From contig JAIBDQ010000010.1 of the NCBI GenBank assembly GCA_024686135.1, positions 1-38,122 on the forward strand: 38,122 nt of DNA, written 5' to 3'. The notes under the pieces were generated by a model that ran no database searches, was not told the DNA's origin, and worked only from the letters and a program-made list of their open reading frames with translations. How positions within the stretch are numbered: the stretch's first letter is position 1; every line of letters starts with the position of its first letter. Origin of the DNA: Halobacteriovorax sp. GTDB lineage: Bacteria > Bdellovibrionota > Bacteriovoracia > Bacteriovoracales > Bacteriovoracaceae. Both the position numbers and the translations under genes were made by a program. Positions 1 to 7,866 of the stretch are shown piece by piece.

Positions 1-1
1 A

Positions 2-775
2 AATAACGAGAAGCAGGCACAGACACTAGGAAAGTTGTCTAGTGGTACAAGAATTGTACGCTCTGCTGATGACGCCGCAGGTTTAGCAATTAGTGAAAAG
101 TTGAAAGCGCAAGTTCGATCAACTAATCAAGCTGAGAGAAACGCTAACGATGGTATTTCACTTATTCAGACTGCCGAAGGTGGACTAAACGAAGTAAGTA
201 ACATTTTAATCCGTCTAAGAGAACTGGCCATCCAGTCTTCTTCAGACACAGTAGGTGATTCGGAAAGGAAGTTTACAGACCTTGAGTATCAGAACCTAAA
301 GTCGGAAATCGAAAGAATTTCTCAGGTTACTGAATTCAACGGAAAGAAACTTTTAAACGGCTCGGGTGAAAAGTACGATTTTCAAATTGGGATCAACAAC
401 AATGATTTCAATGACAGAATCTCTTATGATGCTCAGCTAACGAATTCATCAGTTGGAGCACTTGGTGTTGATAGTTTAACTGTCGGTACTAAGCAAGACG
501 CACAATCAAGTCTTGAGATGGTTGATGCCGCTATTCAAAATATTTCTGGTCAAAGAGCAGAACTAGGTGCGGTTCAAAATCGTCTGACATCTACAATTCA
601 GAACTTACAGGTTTCAAGTGAGAACTTAAGCGCTGCAAATTCTAGAATTCGCGATACTGACTACGCTGCAGAAACTGCGAAGAACGCCAAACTTAGTATT
701 CTTACTAATGCTGGTACTGCGGTTCTTTCTCAGTCGAATGCTCAAGGTGCCAATGCTCTTAAGCTTATTGGTTAA
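2..775 (+). CDS. fliC: Flagellin, 3' part (start lies left of the window)
   Basis: Structural subunit of the flagellar filament, exported and polymerised outside the cell. The reading frame is open from base 2, so the visible 257 residues lack only the first part of the N-terminal D0 helix. The conserved flagellin N-terminal block is clear (KLSSGTRIVRSADDAAGLAI), followed by the D1 helix region with NDGISLIQTAEGGLNE. The C-terminal block has SRIRDTDYAAETA and ends in a short Gln/Ala/Asn-rich helix. The variable central region is very short (about residues 120-170 of the visible part), as in the roughly 270-280 residue flagellins of many non-enteric Proteobacteria and Bdellovibrionota. A strong terminator follows 25 bases after the stop, so the gene ends its transcript. 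Such genomes often carry several flagellin paralogues; which one this is cannot be told here. Confidence 0.95.
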   Translation, partial: NNEKQAQTLGKLSSGTRIVRSADDAAGLAISEKLKAQVRSTNQAERNANDGISLIQTAEGGLNEVSNILIRLRELAIQSSSDTVGDSERKFTDLEYQNLKSEIERISQVTEFNGKKLLNGSGEKYDFQIGINNNDFNDRISYDAQLTNSSVGALGVDSLTVGTKQDAQSSLEMVDAAIQNISGQRAELGAVQNRLTSTIQNLQVSSENLSAANSRIRDTDYAAETAKNAKLSILTNAGTAVLSQSNAQGANALKLIG

Positions 776-800
776 TTAAGTATCTAGTCCAATTTAAAAT

Positions 801-836
801 AAAGAGAGCCCCAAGAATTTGGGGCTTTCTTTATTT
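801..836 (+). terminator. Rho-independent terminator after flagellin
   Basis: A 12-bp stem (801-812 with 821-832) containing one G-T pair and a GC core AGCCCC/GGGGCT encloses an 8-base loop. It is followed by a T-rich stretch. The A-rich 5' side would also let it work on leftward transcripts. Confidence 0.9.
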
Positions 837-908
837 ACGAGGTTAGCCAGTTAGCTCCATTTCGTGTAAATTTCTTTAGAACAAATCTATATCTTGCGCG
901 GAGCATAT

Positions 909-1727
909 ATGTCTAAAGACTGCCAATACACAGACCTAAACTTCAAACTCAATCAAGTAGAAACTAAATACGGAGACAAGGTACATATTTGTTCAAACCC
1001 ATTTACTCTCTCAATGCTGGCCAGGCTTGGTTCACCTGATTCAGTTCAGCCGACACTAAATAAATACGTAGAGGATCTTTATAATAATTTGCTTCAACAG
1101 GTTTTAAATCATCTTGCGCCCACTGTTGATATGACAGTTGAAACGAGAATGAAAGAACATGTAAAAGAAGGGGAGTACTCAGGAAAAGTTCTAGATAAAT
1201 CGCAAAAATTTATTTCGGTCAACCTTGCAAGAGCTGGAATTCTTCCGAGTCATAAATGCTTTGAAGAACTTCACTATATTTTTAATCCTAGTGGACTTCG
1301 ACAAGATCACTTTTATATTAATAGAAAAGTTGATGATGCCGGTCATGTGGTAGGTGTTGATGTTAGTGGATCAAAAATTGGCGGTCCTCAGAAAGATGCC
1401 ATCGTCATTTTCCCTGACCCTATGGGTGCAACCGGGGGATCATTAAGTCACTGTATCGAGCATTATAAAAAAAATGTCGAAGGAACGGCTAAAAAATATG
1501 TGGCCATGCATCTCATCGTTACCCCTGAATATATAAAAAGAATGCAAAAGGATCACCCAGATGTAGAGATCTTTGCTATCAGGTTAGACCGAGGACTTAG
1601 CGACAAATCCGTCTTAAATTCGATCCCAGGTTCAAACCCAGAAAAAGAAAGAGGCCTTACTGATAATCAATATATCGTCCCCGGGGCCGGCGGTGTTGGT
1701 GAGATTCTTAATAACTCGTTTGTGTGA
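909..1727 (+). CDS. upp: Uracil phosphoribosyltransferase (long, divergent form)
   Basis: Cytoplasmic pyrimidine salvage enzyme: uracil + PRPP to UMP + PPi. The PRPP-binding loop FPDPMGATGGS matches the DPMLATGGS signature of Upp. RAGILP matches the conserved RAG segment, HPDVEIFAIRLDRGLS matches the hPdVelyta-DqGLn region, and YIVPGAGGVGE matches the uracil-binding C-terminal YIIPGLGDAGD loop. At 272 residues it is about 60 longer than the usual 208-210, the extra length being in the N-terminal half. The start is placed at ATG 909 because GGAG at 900-903 sits five bases upstream; a TTG at 894 in the same frame lacks a ribosome site. It overlaps the convergent cytochrome peroxidase gene by 20 bases. 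A uracil permease gene 2.2 kb downstream supports the role. Confidence 0.85.
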   Translation: MSKDCQYTDLNFKLNQVETKYGDKVHICSNPFTLSMLARLGSPDSVQPTLNKYVEDLYNNLLQQVLNHLAPTVDMTVETRMKEHVKEGEYSGKVLDKSQKFISVNLARAGILPSHKCFEELHYIFNPSGLRQDHFYINRKVDDAGHVVGVDVSGSKIGGPQKDAIVIFPDPMGATGGSLSHCIEHYKKNVEGTAKKYVAMHLIVTPEYIKRMQKDHPDVEIFAIRLDRGLSDKSVLNSIPGSNPEKERGLTDNQYIVPGAGGVGEILNNSFV

Positions 1728-2976
1728 GCCCTACAGATAAAAAACTTGTGAGATTATCAATGTCTTCTCGGCTCAATGGAATACCCATCCTACCAATCTG
1801 TGGGGCAATTAAACGAAGCCTGTTGTTCATATTATTCCAGTCAACTGGCAATTCGTAGGGAAGGTTTCTAAAGCCACCATCATAATGATGATTACTTCTC
1901 ATGGGATGACTATAATGTTCCACGACTCTTCTAATTGTTTTTAGAGAACCACTATGTCCGAAAGGCGCTGTTGTGGCGATATTTCTAAGTGAAGGAGTTT
2001 TAAATTTATATAAATCCTCAGGCTTTCTTGTAATATTATAAAGACCCTTATCATCCCTATCAGTATTTTTACCTGGGCCCACCTGCGGAAAAGCAACGTT
2101 ATGAAACTTACCGTCAGTTAGATTTGAGCCGGAGTGACACATAAAACATCTACCTGAAGAGTAAAAGAGTATCGCCCCTTTCTTGGCCTTAGGTGACAAG
2201 GCATTCTTATCACCTCTTAAATATTGGTCAAAAGGAGTATTAGTGGCGACAAAATTATTCGCCTGAAAATGCCCCATGGCCTCAGCTAAGTGAGCAAAAT
2301 TAATCTCATCTAATGAAATATCGGGAAATACTTTTTTAAGGAGTGTTTTGTAAGAGAGCTTAACCACAATTCTCTTTGTAAGTTTTTCCCAGGCCTGAAT
2401 ATTACTTTTAGCATCAGCAATTTCATTGCTACCAGGCTCTCCTCTCATTTCATGGTTGGAAAGAGGAGGGAACATGGCCTGGGCAGAAAGAGCCGATGTG
2501 AGTGGTTTACAAAGCTCTGGATGCTCGGGCTGCTTGCCGTTGATTCCCTTTTCTGGGGTTGTGAATACTTTTTCAATGGGGTCGAAACGAACCCTTCCAT
2601 CCCAAAACATTGTGGTTTTACCAGTTATACCAGCATTTATTAAATGTGGAGAGTTTCTAGAGATAATATGACCATCATCAACAGTTCTGCCTGGACCAAT
2701 ACCATTTCCACCTTCACCTATAGGAAGGGGAAGTTTATCGCTAGAGCCAAAGTCTGGGTGGTGACAAGTTTGGCAGCTTATATTTTTATTTCCTGAAAGA
2801 TCTTTATCTACAAATAGTTTTTCACCTAATTTAAATAAGGGTGACTTTGTATCTGTTTTAAAACTAAGAGCTTCAATATTTTGTTCCCTAAGCATTTGCC
2901 TTAGCCTGAGATCTAGGTCATTTGCCGAGGTAACGAAAGGAATAAAAGAGCAGAGGAGTATAATTGTAATTTTCAT
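1708..2976 (-). CDS. Di-haem cytochrome c peroxidase / MauG-family protein
   Basis: Periplasmic di-haem c-type cytochrome, 422 residues. The signal peptide is about residues 1-18 (MKITIILLCSFIPFVTSA, then ND). Two haem-binding motifs are visible, CQTCH at 68-72 and CFMCH at 277-281, giving the two-domain arrangement of bacterial cytochrome c peroxidases and MauG relatives. FGHSGSLKTIRRVVEHY near residue 340 matches the conserved FxHdGs...vveHY segment of the family. Canonical members reduce H2O2 with electrons from small c-type cytochromes; MauG-like members oxidise protein residues. The sequence alone does not decide between them. The gene lies antisense between upp and the uracil-uptake genes, with its 3' end overlapping upp by 20 bases. 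No good ribosome site is visible before ATG 2976, so the start is less sure than the identity. Confidence 0.85.
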   Translation of the reverse strand: MKITIILLCSFIPFVTSANDLDLRLRQMLREQNIEALSFKTDTKSPLFKLGEKLFVDKDLSGNKNISCQTCHHPDFGSSDKLPLPIGEGGNGIGPGRTVDDGHIISRNSPHLINAGITGKTTMFWDGRVRFDPIEKVFTTPEKGINGKQPEHPELCKPLTSALSAQAMFPPLSNHEMRGEPGSNEIADAKSNIQAWEKLTKRIVVKLSYKTLLKKVFPDISLDEINFAHLAEAMGHFQANNFVATNTPFDQYLRGDKNALSPKAKKGAILFYSSGRCFMCHSGSNLTDGKFHNVAFPQVGPGKNTDRDDKGLYNITRKPEDLYKFKTPSLRNIATTAPFGHSGSLKTIRRVVEHYSHPMRSNHHYDGGFRNLPYELPVDWNNMNNRLRLIAPQIGRMGIPLSREDIDNLTSFLSVGLTQTSY

Positions 2977-3048
2977 ATTTAAGATACTAGGGAAGCTTAC
3001 AGAGAACTACAATCTGATTTAAATTAGGTTTTAAGTTATTGAAAATAC

Positions 3049-3068
3049 GTACCTGAAGGCATGTACCT
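3049..3068 (+). promoter_or_regulatory. Direct repeat GTACCT, candidate operator
   Basis: GTACCT occurs at 3049-3054 and again at 3063-3068, 14 bases apart start to start. It lies just upstream of the TATAAT at 3071, where a -35 box would normally be. No recognisable -35 is present, so an activator bound here is possible. This is inference from a short repeat only. Confidence 0.2.
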
Positions 3069-3070
3069 TT

Positions 3071-3090
3071 TATAATCTATGTCGTTTTTT
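3071..3090 (+). promoter_or_regulatory. Candidate promoter with T6 tract at the start point (uracil uptake operon)
   Basis: A perfect -10 box TATAAT lies at 3071-3076. Seven bases later come G3084 and six T residues (3085-3090), so a transcript starting at G3084 would begin G-U6-A. No good -35 is seen. The position of the T tract resembles codBA and upp of E. coli, where UTP-dependent reiterative transcription controls pyrimidine uptake and salvage. The start site itself is predicted, not shown. Confidence 0.4.
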
Positions 3091-3125
3091 ACCCTTCGTG
3101 TCAAAAAAAAGAGTATGTTCCTCCC

Positions 3126-3941
3126 ATGAAAAAATTCATCTTAGTTAATTTACTGGCAGGTCTTTGTTTTACTTCTTTAGTTGGAGCGCAAGAGACCAAT
3201 GAAATCACAAACTCCTCTATAAAAAAGAGCAAGTCTTATTGGTCTAGGGTCAAGTTCATAGGTCTTATTCAGGCTAGTATGCATGAAGAAGATTTTGTGG
3301 ATAAGAAAAAAGAAGATGATAGAGCTGGATATGGTGAGATTCAAATTGGAGCTTCACTGCCGATATATAGAGGTCTGCACTTGGGTCTTTATTATAGTCC
3401 ATTAAAAAAATCTGATGATTCAAAAAAAGAAACAAACCGCGACGAAGATATTCAAGATGCTAATGGAAAAGATATTAGGCTAGTAGAAAGAGAGATCAAG
3501 TACGACTATGAAGAAGAGCGAGCGATAACGGCCCAGTTAGAATTTTCATATAATATTAATAAAACAACAATCCTTACGGCCTTTGCTGGCTACTCTCAAA
3601 ATAAGGGGAAAGTTACTTCTGATAGATATGATATGACTGATAGAGATAATCCGACTATTTTTAGTAAGCATAATCGCTATTATCTAAATAGTACTTCTGA
3701 ATTCGAAAGAAAAAGTATTTTATTAGGAAGTAGAGTCGAGTTTACTCATTTGAATACGGATTTTTTCTTGACCGGACAATACAGCTTTTCTGAAGTAAAC
3801 TTCAAAAGCACAACTCGAAACATATCAACAAATGGAGAGTCGATTGCCTTTGATGACTCCGCATTTTATTTTGAAAGATATAGTGCTGGGAGAAAACTTA
3901 AGGACAATACTATTTCTCTTGGACTTGGATTATATTTCTAA
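3126..3941 (+). CDS. Outer-membrane beta-barrel protein coupled to the uracil permease
   Basis: Not recognised as a named family. The 271-residue product starts with a typical signal peptide (MKKFILVNLLAGLCFTSLVGA, cleavage near residue 21-22). It continues with a charged linker and then many alternating hydrophobic/polar strands. It ends in SLGLGLYF, a terminal aromatic residue as used for outer-membrane barrel insertion. A strongly charged Lys/Asp/Glu stretch at about residues 95-135 looks like an external loop or periplasmic segment. Its stop and the permease start share one base (TAATG at 3939-3943), so the two are translationally coupled. This suggests, but does not show, a role in passage of nucleobases or a related substrate across the outer membrane. 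The start region is odd: no Shine-Dalgarno directly before ATG 3126, and an overlapping four-codon leader frame at 3115-3129. Confidence 0.7.
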   Translation: MKKFILVNLLAGLCFTSLVGAQETNEITNSSIKKSKSYWSRVKFIGLIQASMHEEDFVDKKKEDDRAGYGEIQIGASLPIYRGLHLGLYYSPLKKSDDSKKETNRDEDIQDANGKDIRLVEREIKYDYEEERAITAQLEFSYNINKTTILTAFAGYSQNKGKVTSDRYDMTDRDNPTIFSKHNRYYLNSTSEFERKSILLGSRVEFTHLNTDFFLTGQYSFSEVNFKSTTRNISTNGESIAFDDSAFYFERYSAGRKLKDNTISLGLGLYF

Positions 3942-5155
3942 TGAGTAAATTTAAAGATGTTATTTTAGGACTTCAAATGCTTTTTACTGCATTTGGCGCT
4001 CTAGTTTTAGTTCCACTATTAACTGGGCTTGACTCCAATGTCGCCTTGTTTTCAGCTGGTGTTGGAACATTATTATTCCAAGTCATTACAAAGAGAAGTA
4101 TTCCCGTTTTCTTAGGTAGTAGCTTTGCCTTTATTCCGGCCATCATTTATGGATCAAAAACATGGGGGCCAGCGGCCACCATGAGTGGACTGGCTGCGGC
4201 TGGCCTTCTCTATCTTATCCTTGGGGCTTTAATAAAGATCAAAGGAAATGAGTTTTTAGAGAAACTACTTCCACCTATGATTACAGGCCCTATCATTATG
4301 TTGATTGGTCTTATCTTAGCTCCCGTTGCTGTTAATATGGCCATGGGAAAAGCTGGTGATGCTTCAGTTCAGTTAATGGATCCCACTAAAAGTTATTTTC
4401 TGGCCGGAGTGACTTTAGGAGCTACCGCCTTTGCATCTATTTGGGGAAGAGGATTCTTAAAACTTTCTTCTATATTATTTGGATTAGGGGTTGGTTATAT
4501 CCTTGCCATTTTTATGGGTGTAGTGAATTTTGAAGTTGTAGGGCAAGCGGCTTTTTTCTCTGTCCCAAAATTTCTATTACCAGAATTTAATTTGGAAGCA
4601 ATTCTCTTTATTGTACCAATTGCTATCGCGCCGGCCATTGAACATTATGGAGATATAAGTGCTATTTCAAATGTGACTGGAAAAGACTTTACCAAAGATC
4701 CTGGTCTTCATAGATCGATGATGGGGGACGGTGTTGCAACTTTATTTGCTGGCTTTGTGGGCGGACCTCCAAATACAACATATTCCGAAGTTACGGGAGC
4801 GGTTGCTCTTACTAAGGCCTTTAATCCAAAAATAATGACCTATGCCGCGGTTTCAGCCATAATATTAAGCTTTGTTGGAAAGCTTGGGGCTTTTTTACAG
4901 ACAATACCCGTTGCCGTTATGGGTGGGCTTTTAATACTTCTTTTTGGAAATATAATTGTTATCGGCTTAGGTCTATTGCATAAAACTAAGGAAGACCTGT
5001 ATGACCCTCGAAATATGGCGATTATGAGCATCATGCTTATTAGCGGAATAGGGGGCATGACCCTTCAAGCGGGAAACTTTTCTTTAAAAGGAGTTGGGCT
5101 TGCTTCAATCTTAGGTCTTGTACTAAACTTGATTCTGCCTAAATCAAGAATTTAA
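3941..5155 (+). CDS. uraA: Uracil permease, NCS2 family
   Basis: Inner-membrane proton-coupled nucleobase transporter of the NCS2 (nucleobase-ascorbate) family, 404 residues and hydrophobic throughout, the expected length for the 14-helix UraA fold. The N-terminal segment LVPLLTGLDSNVALFSAG and the ITKRSIPVFLGSSFAFI segment follow UraA closely. The glutamates that bind uracil in UraA are in place: the first in APAIEHYGDISA (helix 8 region) and the second in PNTTYSEVTG (helix 10 region, NTTYGE in E. coli). KDPGLHRSMMGDG and TIPVAVMGG are also conserved. Uracil is the likeliest substrate, given these residues and the nearby upp; xanthine-type NCS2 members differ at these positions. It overlaps the barrel gene upstream by one base and is one base from the CPXCG gene downstream. 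Confidence 0.9.
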   Translation: MSKFKDVILGLQMLFTAFGALVLVPLLTGLDSNVALFSAGVGTLLFQVITKRSIPVFLGSSFAFIPAIIYGSKTWGPAATMSGLAAAGLLYLILGALIKIKGNEFLEKLLPPMITGPIIMLIGLILAPVAVNMAMGKAGDASVQLMDPTKSYFLAGVTLGATAFASIWGRGFLKLSSILFGLGVGYILAIFMGVVNFEVVGQAAFFSVPKFLLPEFNLEAILFIVPIAIAPAIEHYGDISAISNVTGKDFTKDPGLHRSMMGDGVATLFAGFVGGPPNTTYSEVTGAVALTKAFNPKIMTYAAVSAIILSFVGKLGAFLQTIPVAVMGGLLILLFGNIIVIGLGLLHKTKEDLYDPRNMAIMSIMLISGIGGMTLQAGNFSLKGVGLASILGLVLNLILPKSRI

Positions 5156-5156
5156 T

Positions 5157-5342
5157 ATGTTTGAATCTGAAAATTTCTTTTATTGCCCGTACTGTGGAGA
5201 AAAGGTTTCAATGATCTTAGAGTCTCTTTACGGAGGACAAACTTATATCGAAGACTGTGAAGTCTGTTGCAGGCCCATTGAAATTACCTATCAAGCTGAA
5301 GATGGTGCCATTACTTCTGTTGAAGTTAAAAGGTTAGACTAA
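5157..5342 (+). CDS. CPXCG-motif cysteine-rich small protein
   Basis: A 61-residue protein with a probable zinc-ribbon: CPYCG at about residues 10-14 and a second pair CEVCC near residues 34-38. This is the layout of the small Cys_rich_CPXCG family of unknown function common in Proteobacteria. The C-terminal part is short beta-rich sequence ending VEVKRLD. It begins one base after the permease stop and so is probably the last gene of that transcript. Its 3' end overlaps the convergent kinase gene by three bases. No direct functional link to uracil uptake can be read from the sequence. Confidence 0.75.
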   Translation: MFESENFFYCPYCGEKVSMILESLYGGQTYIEDCEVCCRPIEITYQAEDGAITSVEVKRLD

Positions 5343-7825
5343 GCAGATTTCTTTTTCTTTGTACTGAATAAATCGAGAAACTGTTTAAATTCAAAAGGCT
5401 TAGTTATAAATCCTGACATTCCGGCCTTAAAGCATCGTTCTCTATCTTCCTCAAAAACATTAGCTGTTAGTGCCACAATTTTTGGTTTTTGACTGCTCTT
5501 AAGGGCCAAGATTTCTTGAGTCGCTTCGTATCCATCCATTATAGGCATTTGTAAGTCCATAAAGATCAAATCAAAATCTTCTTTTTTACAAAGCTCAACT
5601 GCTTCTTTTCCATTAATAGCAAGCTTTGCAGTGATCTCTAGTTTGTTTAGGAAGGCCATAACCAATTTCTGATTAACTATATTATCTTCAACGACTAGAA
5701 TATTTTCAAAGATTTTAGCAGAGACTTGGTTTGAACTTATTTCCTCTTCTTCAGCTATAATCTGATCAACCTCCTTAAGAGGAACTTCAAAGGAGAAAGT
5801 GGAGCCTTTTCCAACTTTACTTTCTAAAATAATATCTCCATCCATGGCCTCAACTAATTGAGAACAAATGGTAAGGCCTAAACCTGTTCCTCCGAAATTT
5901 CTAGAGGTCGTAGCATCTTCTTGTGAAAATGACTCAAATACGTGGGCCAGCTTTTCTTCGGCAATACCTGTTCCAGTGTCGATAACGGAAAATCTAATAT
6001 TCCCAGTTTTTGCTTGTGAAACAACTAGCTCTACAGAGCCATTCTCTGTAAATTTAAGTGAGTTTGAAACAAAATTAAGTAATACTTGCTTAATCTTTAC
6101 CAGATCTCCCTCTACCAGTTTTGGTACATCGTCCTTAAAGTCCAGCTTATAAGTAAGTCCTTTTTCTATAATTTTAAATTTAAAAAAGTCATAAACCTCA
6201 GTAACAGAATTCAATAAATCAAAACTCACTTTTTCAATTTCAATTTTCCCTGCTTCAATCTTACTTAAATCTAAGACATTATTTATTATAGAGAGAAGCC
6301 CATCTCCGCAATGCTTAATAGTGTTTAAATAATCACTTTGTTCGTTGGTTAGACTTGTATCTTGAAAAAGTTCTAATGTGCCAAGAATCCCATTCATAGG
6401 GGTTCTAATCTCATGAGAGATATTGGCCAAAAAATCTGATTTAGCCTTAGACGTTTGAATAGCTTTTTCTTTAGATTCAATTAAGTTCTTCTCTATTTCT
6501 TTTTGAATAGTGATGTCTTGCATGATGGTAGAAATATATTTTGGTTCACCTCGATCATTAAAATGAGCGGTAATTGTTTGAAGAACTGGAATTTCATCAC
6601 CGTTAGGTGCTAAAACTGCCGTTTCGCCAGTCCAAGTTCCACTATTCATGGCTTGGGGAATTCCTTTTGTTTTAACTTTTTCAATTGCCCATTCTGGATG
6701 ATAGTCAGCTATTTTTAATCCGGAAGTTCCTACTTTCCCTGAAATATTATCGAATGCCTTATTGTGGTAAAGCGATATCCCAGTATTAGCCTCGGCTATG
6801 CCTATAAACTCTGGTGCATTATTCATAATCTCAAAAGCATATCCGGCGTATTCTTTTTGTTCTCGAAATTGAATTTTCTTAGAAATAAGGTCTGCAAGGA
6901 TTTCAACAAAGGTAATCTCTTCATTTGAGAATTTGCTTTTTCTTGCTATAACTGAAGAAAAGCTCATGGTTCCATAAACTCTTCCATCAATCCATATCGG
7001 TGTAGAAATATAGGAATGCAGGTTCATATTGGCGTGGCAAGGGTGACCAATTAAATTTTTAATTTTTGAAACATCCGTATAGGTAATAGTTTTTTCAGAT
7101 TCAATGACGGCCTGACAAAAGGTATCCTTAGAAATAAATTTAGTACCAGGCACTAAAGCATTCTCGGGAGAGAAAGCTGACTCTACAGTATAGTCATCAC
7201 CAACAATATGTGATTGAATACCAAACTCCATACCAAAAAGCTCACATCCTGTTCTTAAGTATTCACTTATCAAATCTGTAAAGCTTTCAGCTTCGCGGTA
7301 ACTAAGTCCATTTAAGCGCTTAAGCATTCCTGAAATTTTATTTTGAGAATTTACTTTATGGGTGAGTTCAATATGGCGAATCGCCTGATTTCCTATAATT
7401 CTTAAATGGTCTAATTGCTTTGAAGTTAGTTTCTTTGGCTCATTCCCAATAACACAAAGTGTTCCAATATTAGAGCCGTCTTCCATTTTTAATGGCATCC
7501 CAGCGTAAAAGATAACATGAGGTTCACCAGTAACAAGGGGATTATCTTTAAAAAGTTTATGCTTTCTTGAATCTTGAACTTCAAACACTTCATCTTGCTT
7601 AATGGCATGATGACAAAAGGCTACTTCTCTCGGTGTTTCTGTCGCATCAAGTCCATGCCTTGACTTAAACCATTGGCGATCTTCATCAATAAGTGAAACC
7701 AAGGCAATTGGAGTTTCAGCAATTTCGGAGGCAAGCTTTGTTAGCTCATCCAAATTAGGATCAGCTTCGGTATCTAGAATATTTAGACTATACAAAGAAG
7801 CGAGACGTTTATCTTCATTGCTCAT
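5339..7825 (-). CDS. Hybrid sensor histidine kinase (GAF-GAF-PAS-HisKA-HATPase-REC)
   Basis: Cytoplasmic two-component hybrid kinase of 828 residues with no obvious membrane segments. Domains in order: GAF about 24-150 (with PIALVSLIDEDRQWFKS and GTLCVIG, typical of this GAF subgroup), second GAF about 175-315, PAS about 330-445, and HisKA with the phosphorylated His471 in SHEIRTPMNG. The HATPase has Asn588 in the N box, D616TGTG in the G1 box and GGTGLGLTI at 645-653. The receiver domain is 708-825 with acidic pair E713/D714, phospho-acceptor Asp757, Thr787 and Lys809. All catalytic residues are present, so kinase and receiver should both be active. There is no C-terminal HPt domain, so phosphate must pass to a separate HPt or the receiver acts on the kinase itself. 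No response regulator gene is adjacent and the signal is unknown. Confidence 0.93.
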   Translation of the reverse strand: MSNEDKRLASLYSLNILDTEADPNLDELTKLASEIAETPIALVSLIDEDRQWFKSRHGLDATETPREVAFCHHAIKQDEVFEVQDSRKHKLFKDNPLVTGEPHVIFYAGMPLKMEDGSNIGTLCVIGNEPKKLTSKQLDHLRIIGNQAIRHIELTHKVNSQNKISGMLKRLNGLSYREAESFTDLISEYLRTGCELFGMEFGIQSHIVGDDYTVESAFSPENALVPGTKFISKDTFCQAVIESEKTITYTDVSKIKNLIGHPCHANMNLHSYISTPIWIDGRVYGTMSFSSVIARKSKFSNEEITFVEILADLISKKIQFREQKEYAGYAFEIMNNAPEFIGIAEANTGISLYHNKAFDNISGKVGTSGLKIADYHPEWAIEKVKTKGIPQAMNSGTWTGETAVLAPNGDEIPVLQTITAHFNDRGEPKYISTIMQDITIQKEIEKNLIESKEKAIQTSKAKSDFLANISHEIRTPMNGILGTLELFQDTSLTNEQSDYLNTIKHCGDGLLSIINNVLDLSKIEAGKIEIEKVSFDLLNSVTEVYDFFKFKIIEKGLTYKLDFKDDVPKLVEGDLVKIKQVLLNFVSNSLKFTENGSVELVVSQAKTGNIRFSVIDTGTGIAEEKLAHVFESFSQEDATTSRNFGGTGLGLTICSQLVEAMDGDIILESKVGKGSTFSFEVPLKEVDQIIAEEEEISSNQVSAKIFENILVVEDNIVNQKLVMAFLNKLEITAKLAINGKEAVELCKKEDFDLIFMDLQMPIMDGYEATQEILALKSSQKPKIVALTANVFEEDRERCFKAGMSGFITKPFEFKQFLDLFSTKKKKSA

Positions 7826-7866
7826 TAAGAACTCTTTTATAGGGTTTGATTACCTAGTTCTTATCG

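Noticed and set aside
894-908. TTG at 894 as the upp start
   Set aside because: The GGAG ribosome site at 900-903 would be inside the gene and correctly spaced only for ATG 909.
2426-2671. Rightward frames of 81 and 63 codons inside the cytochrome peroxidase gene
   Set aside because: They lie wholly antisense to the conserved di-haem protein and lack ribosome sites.
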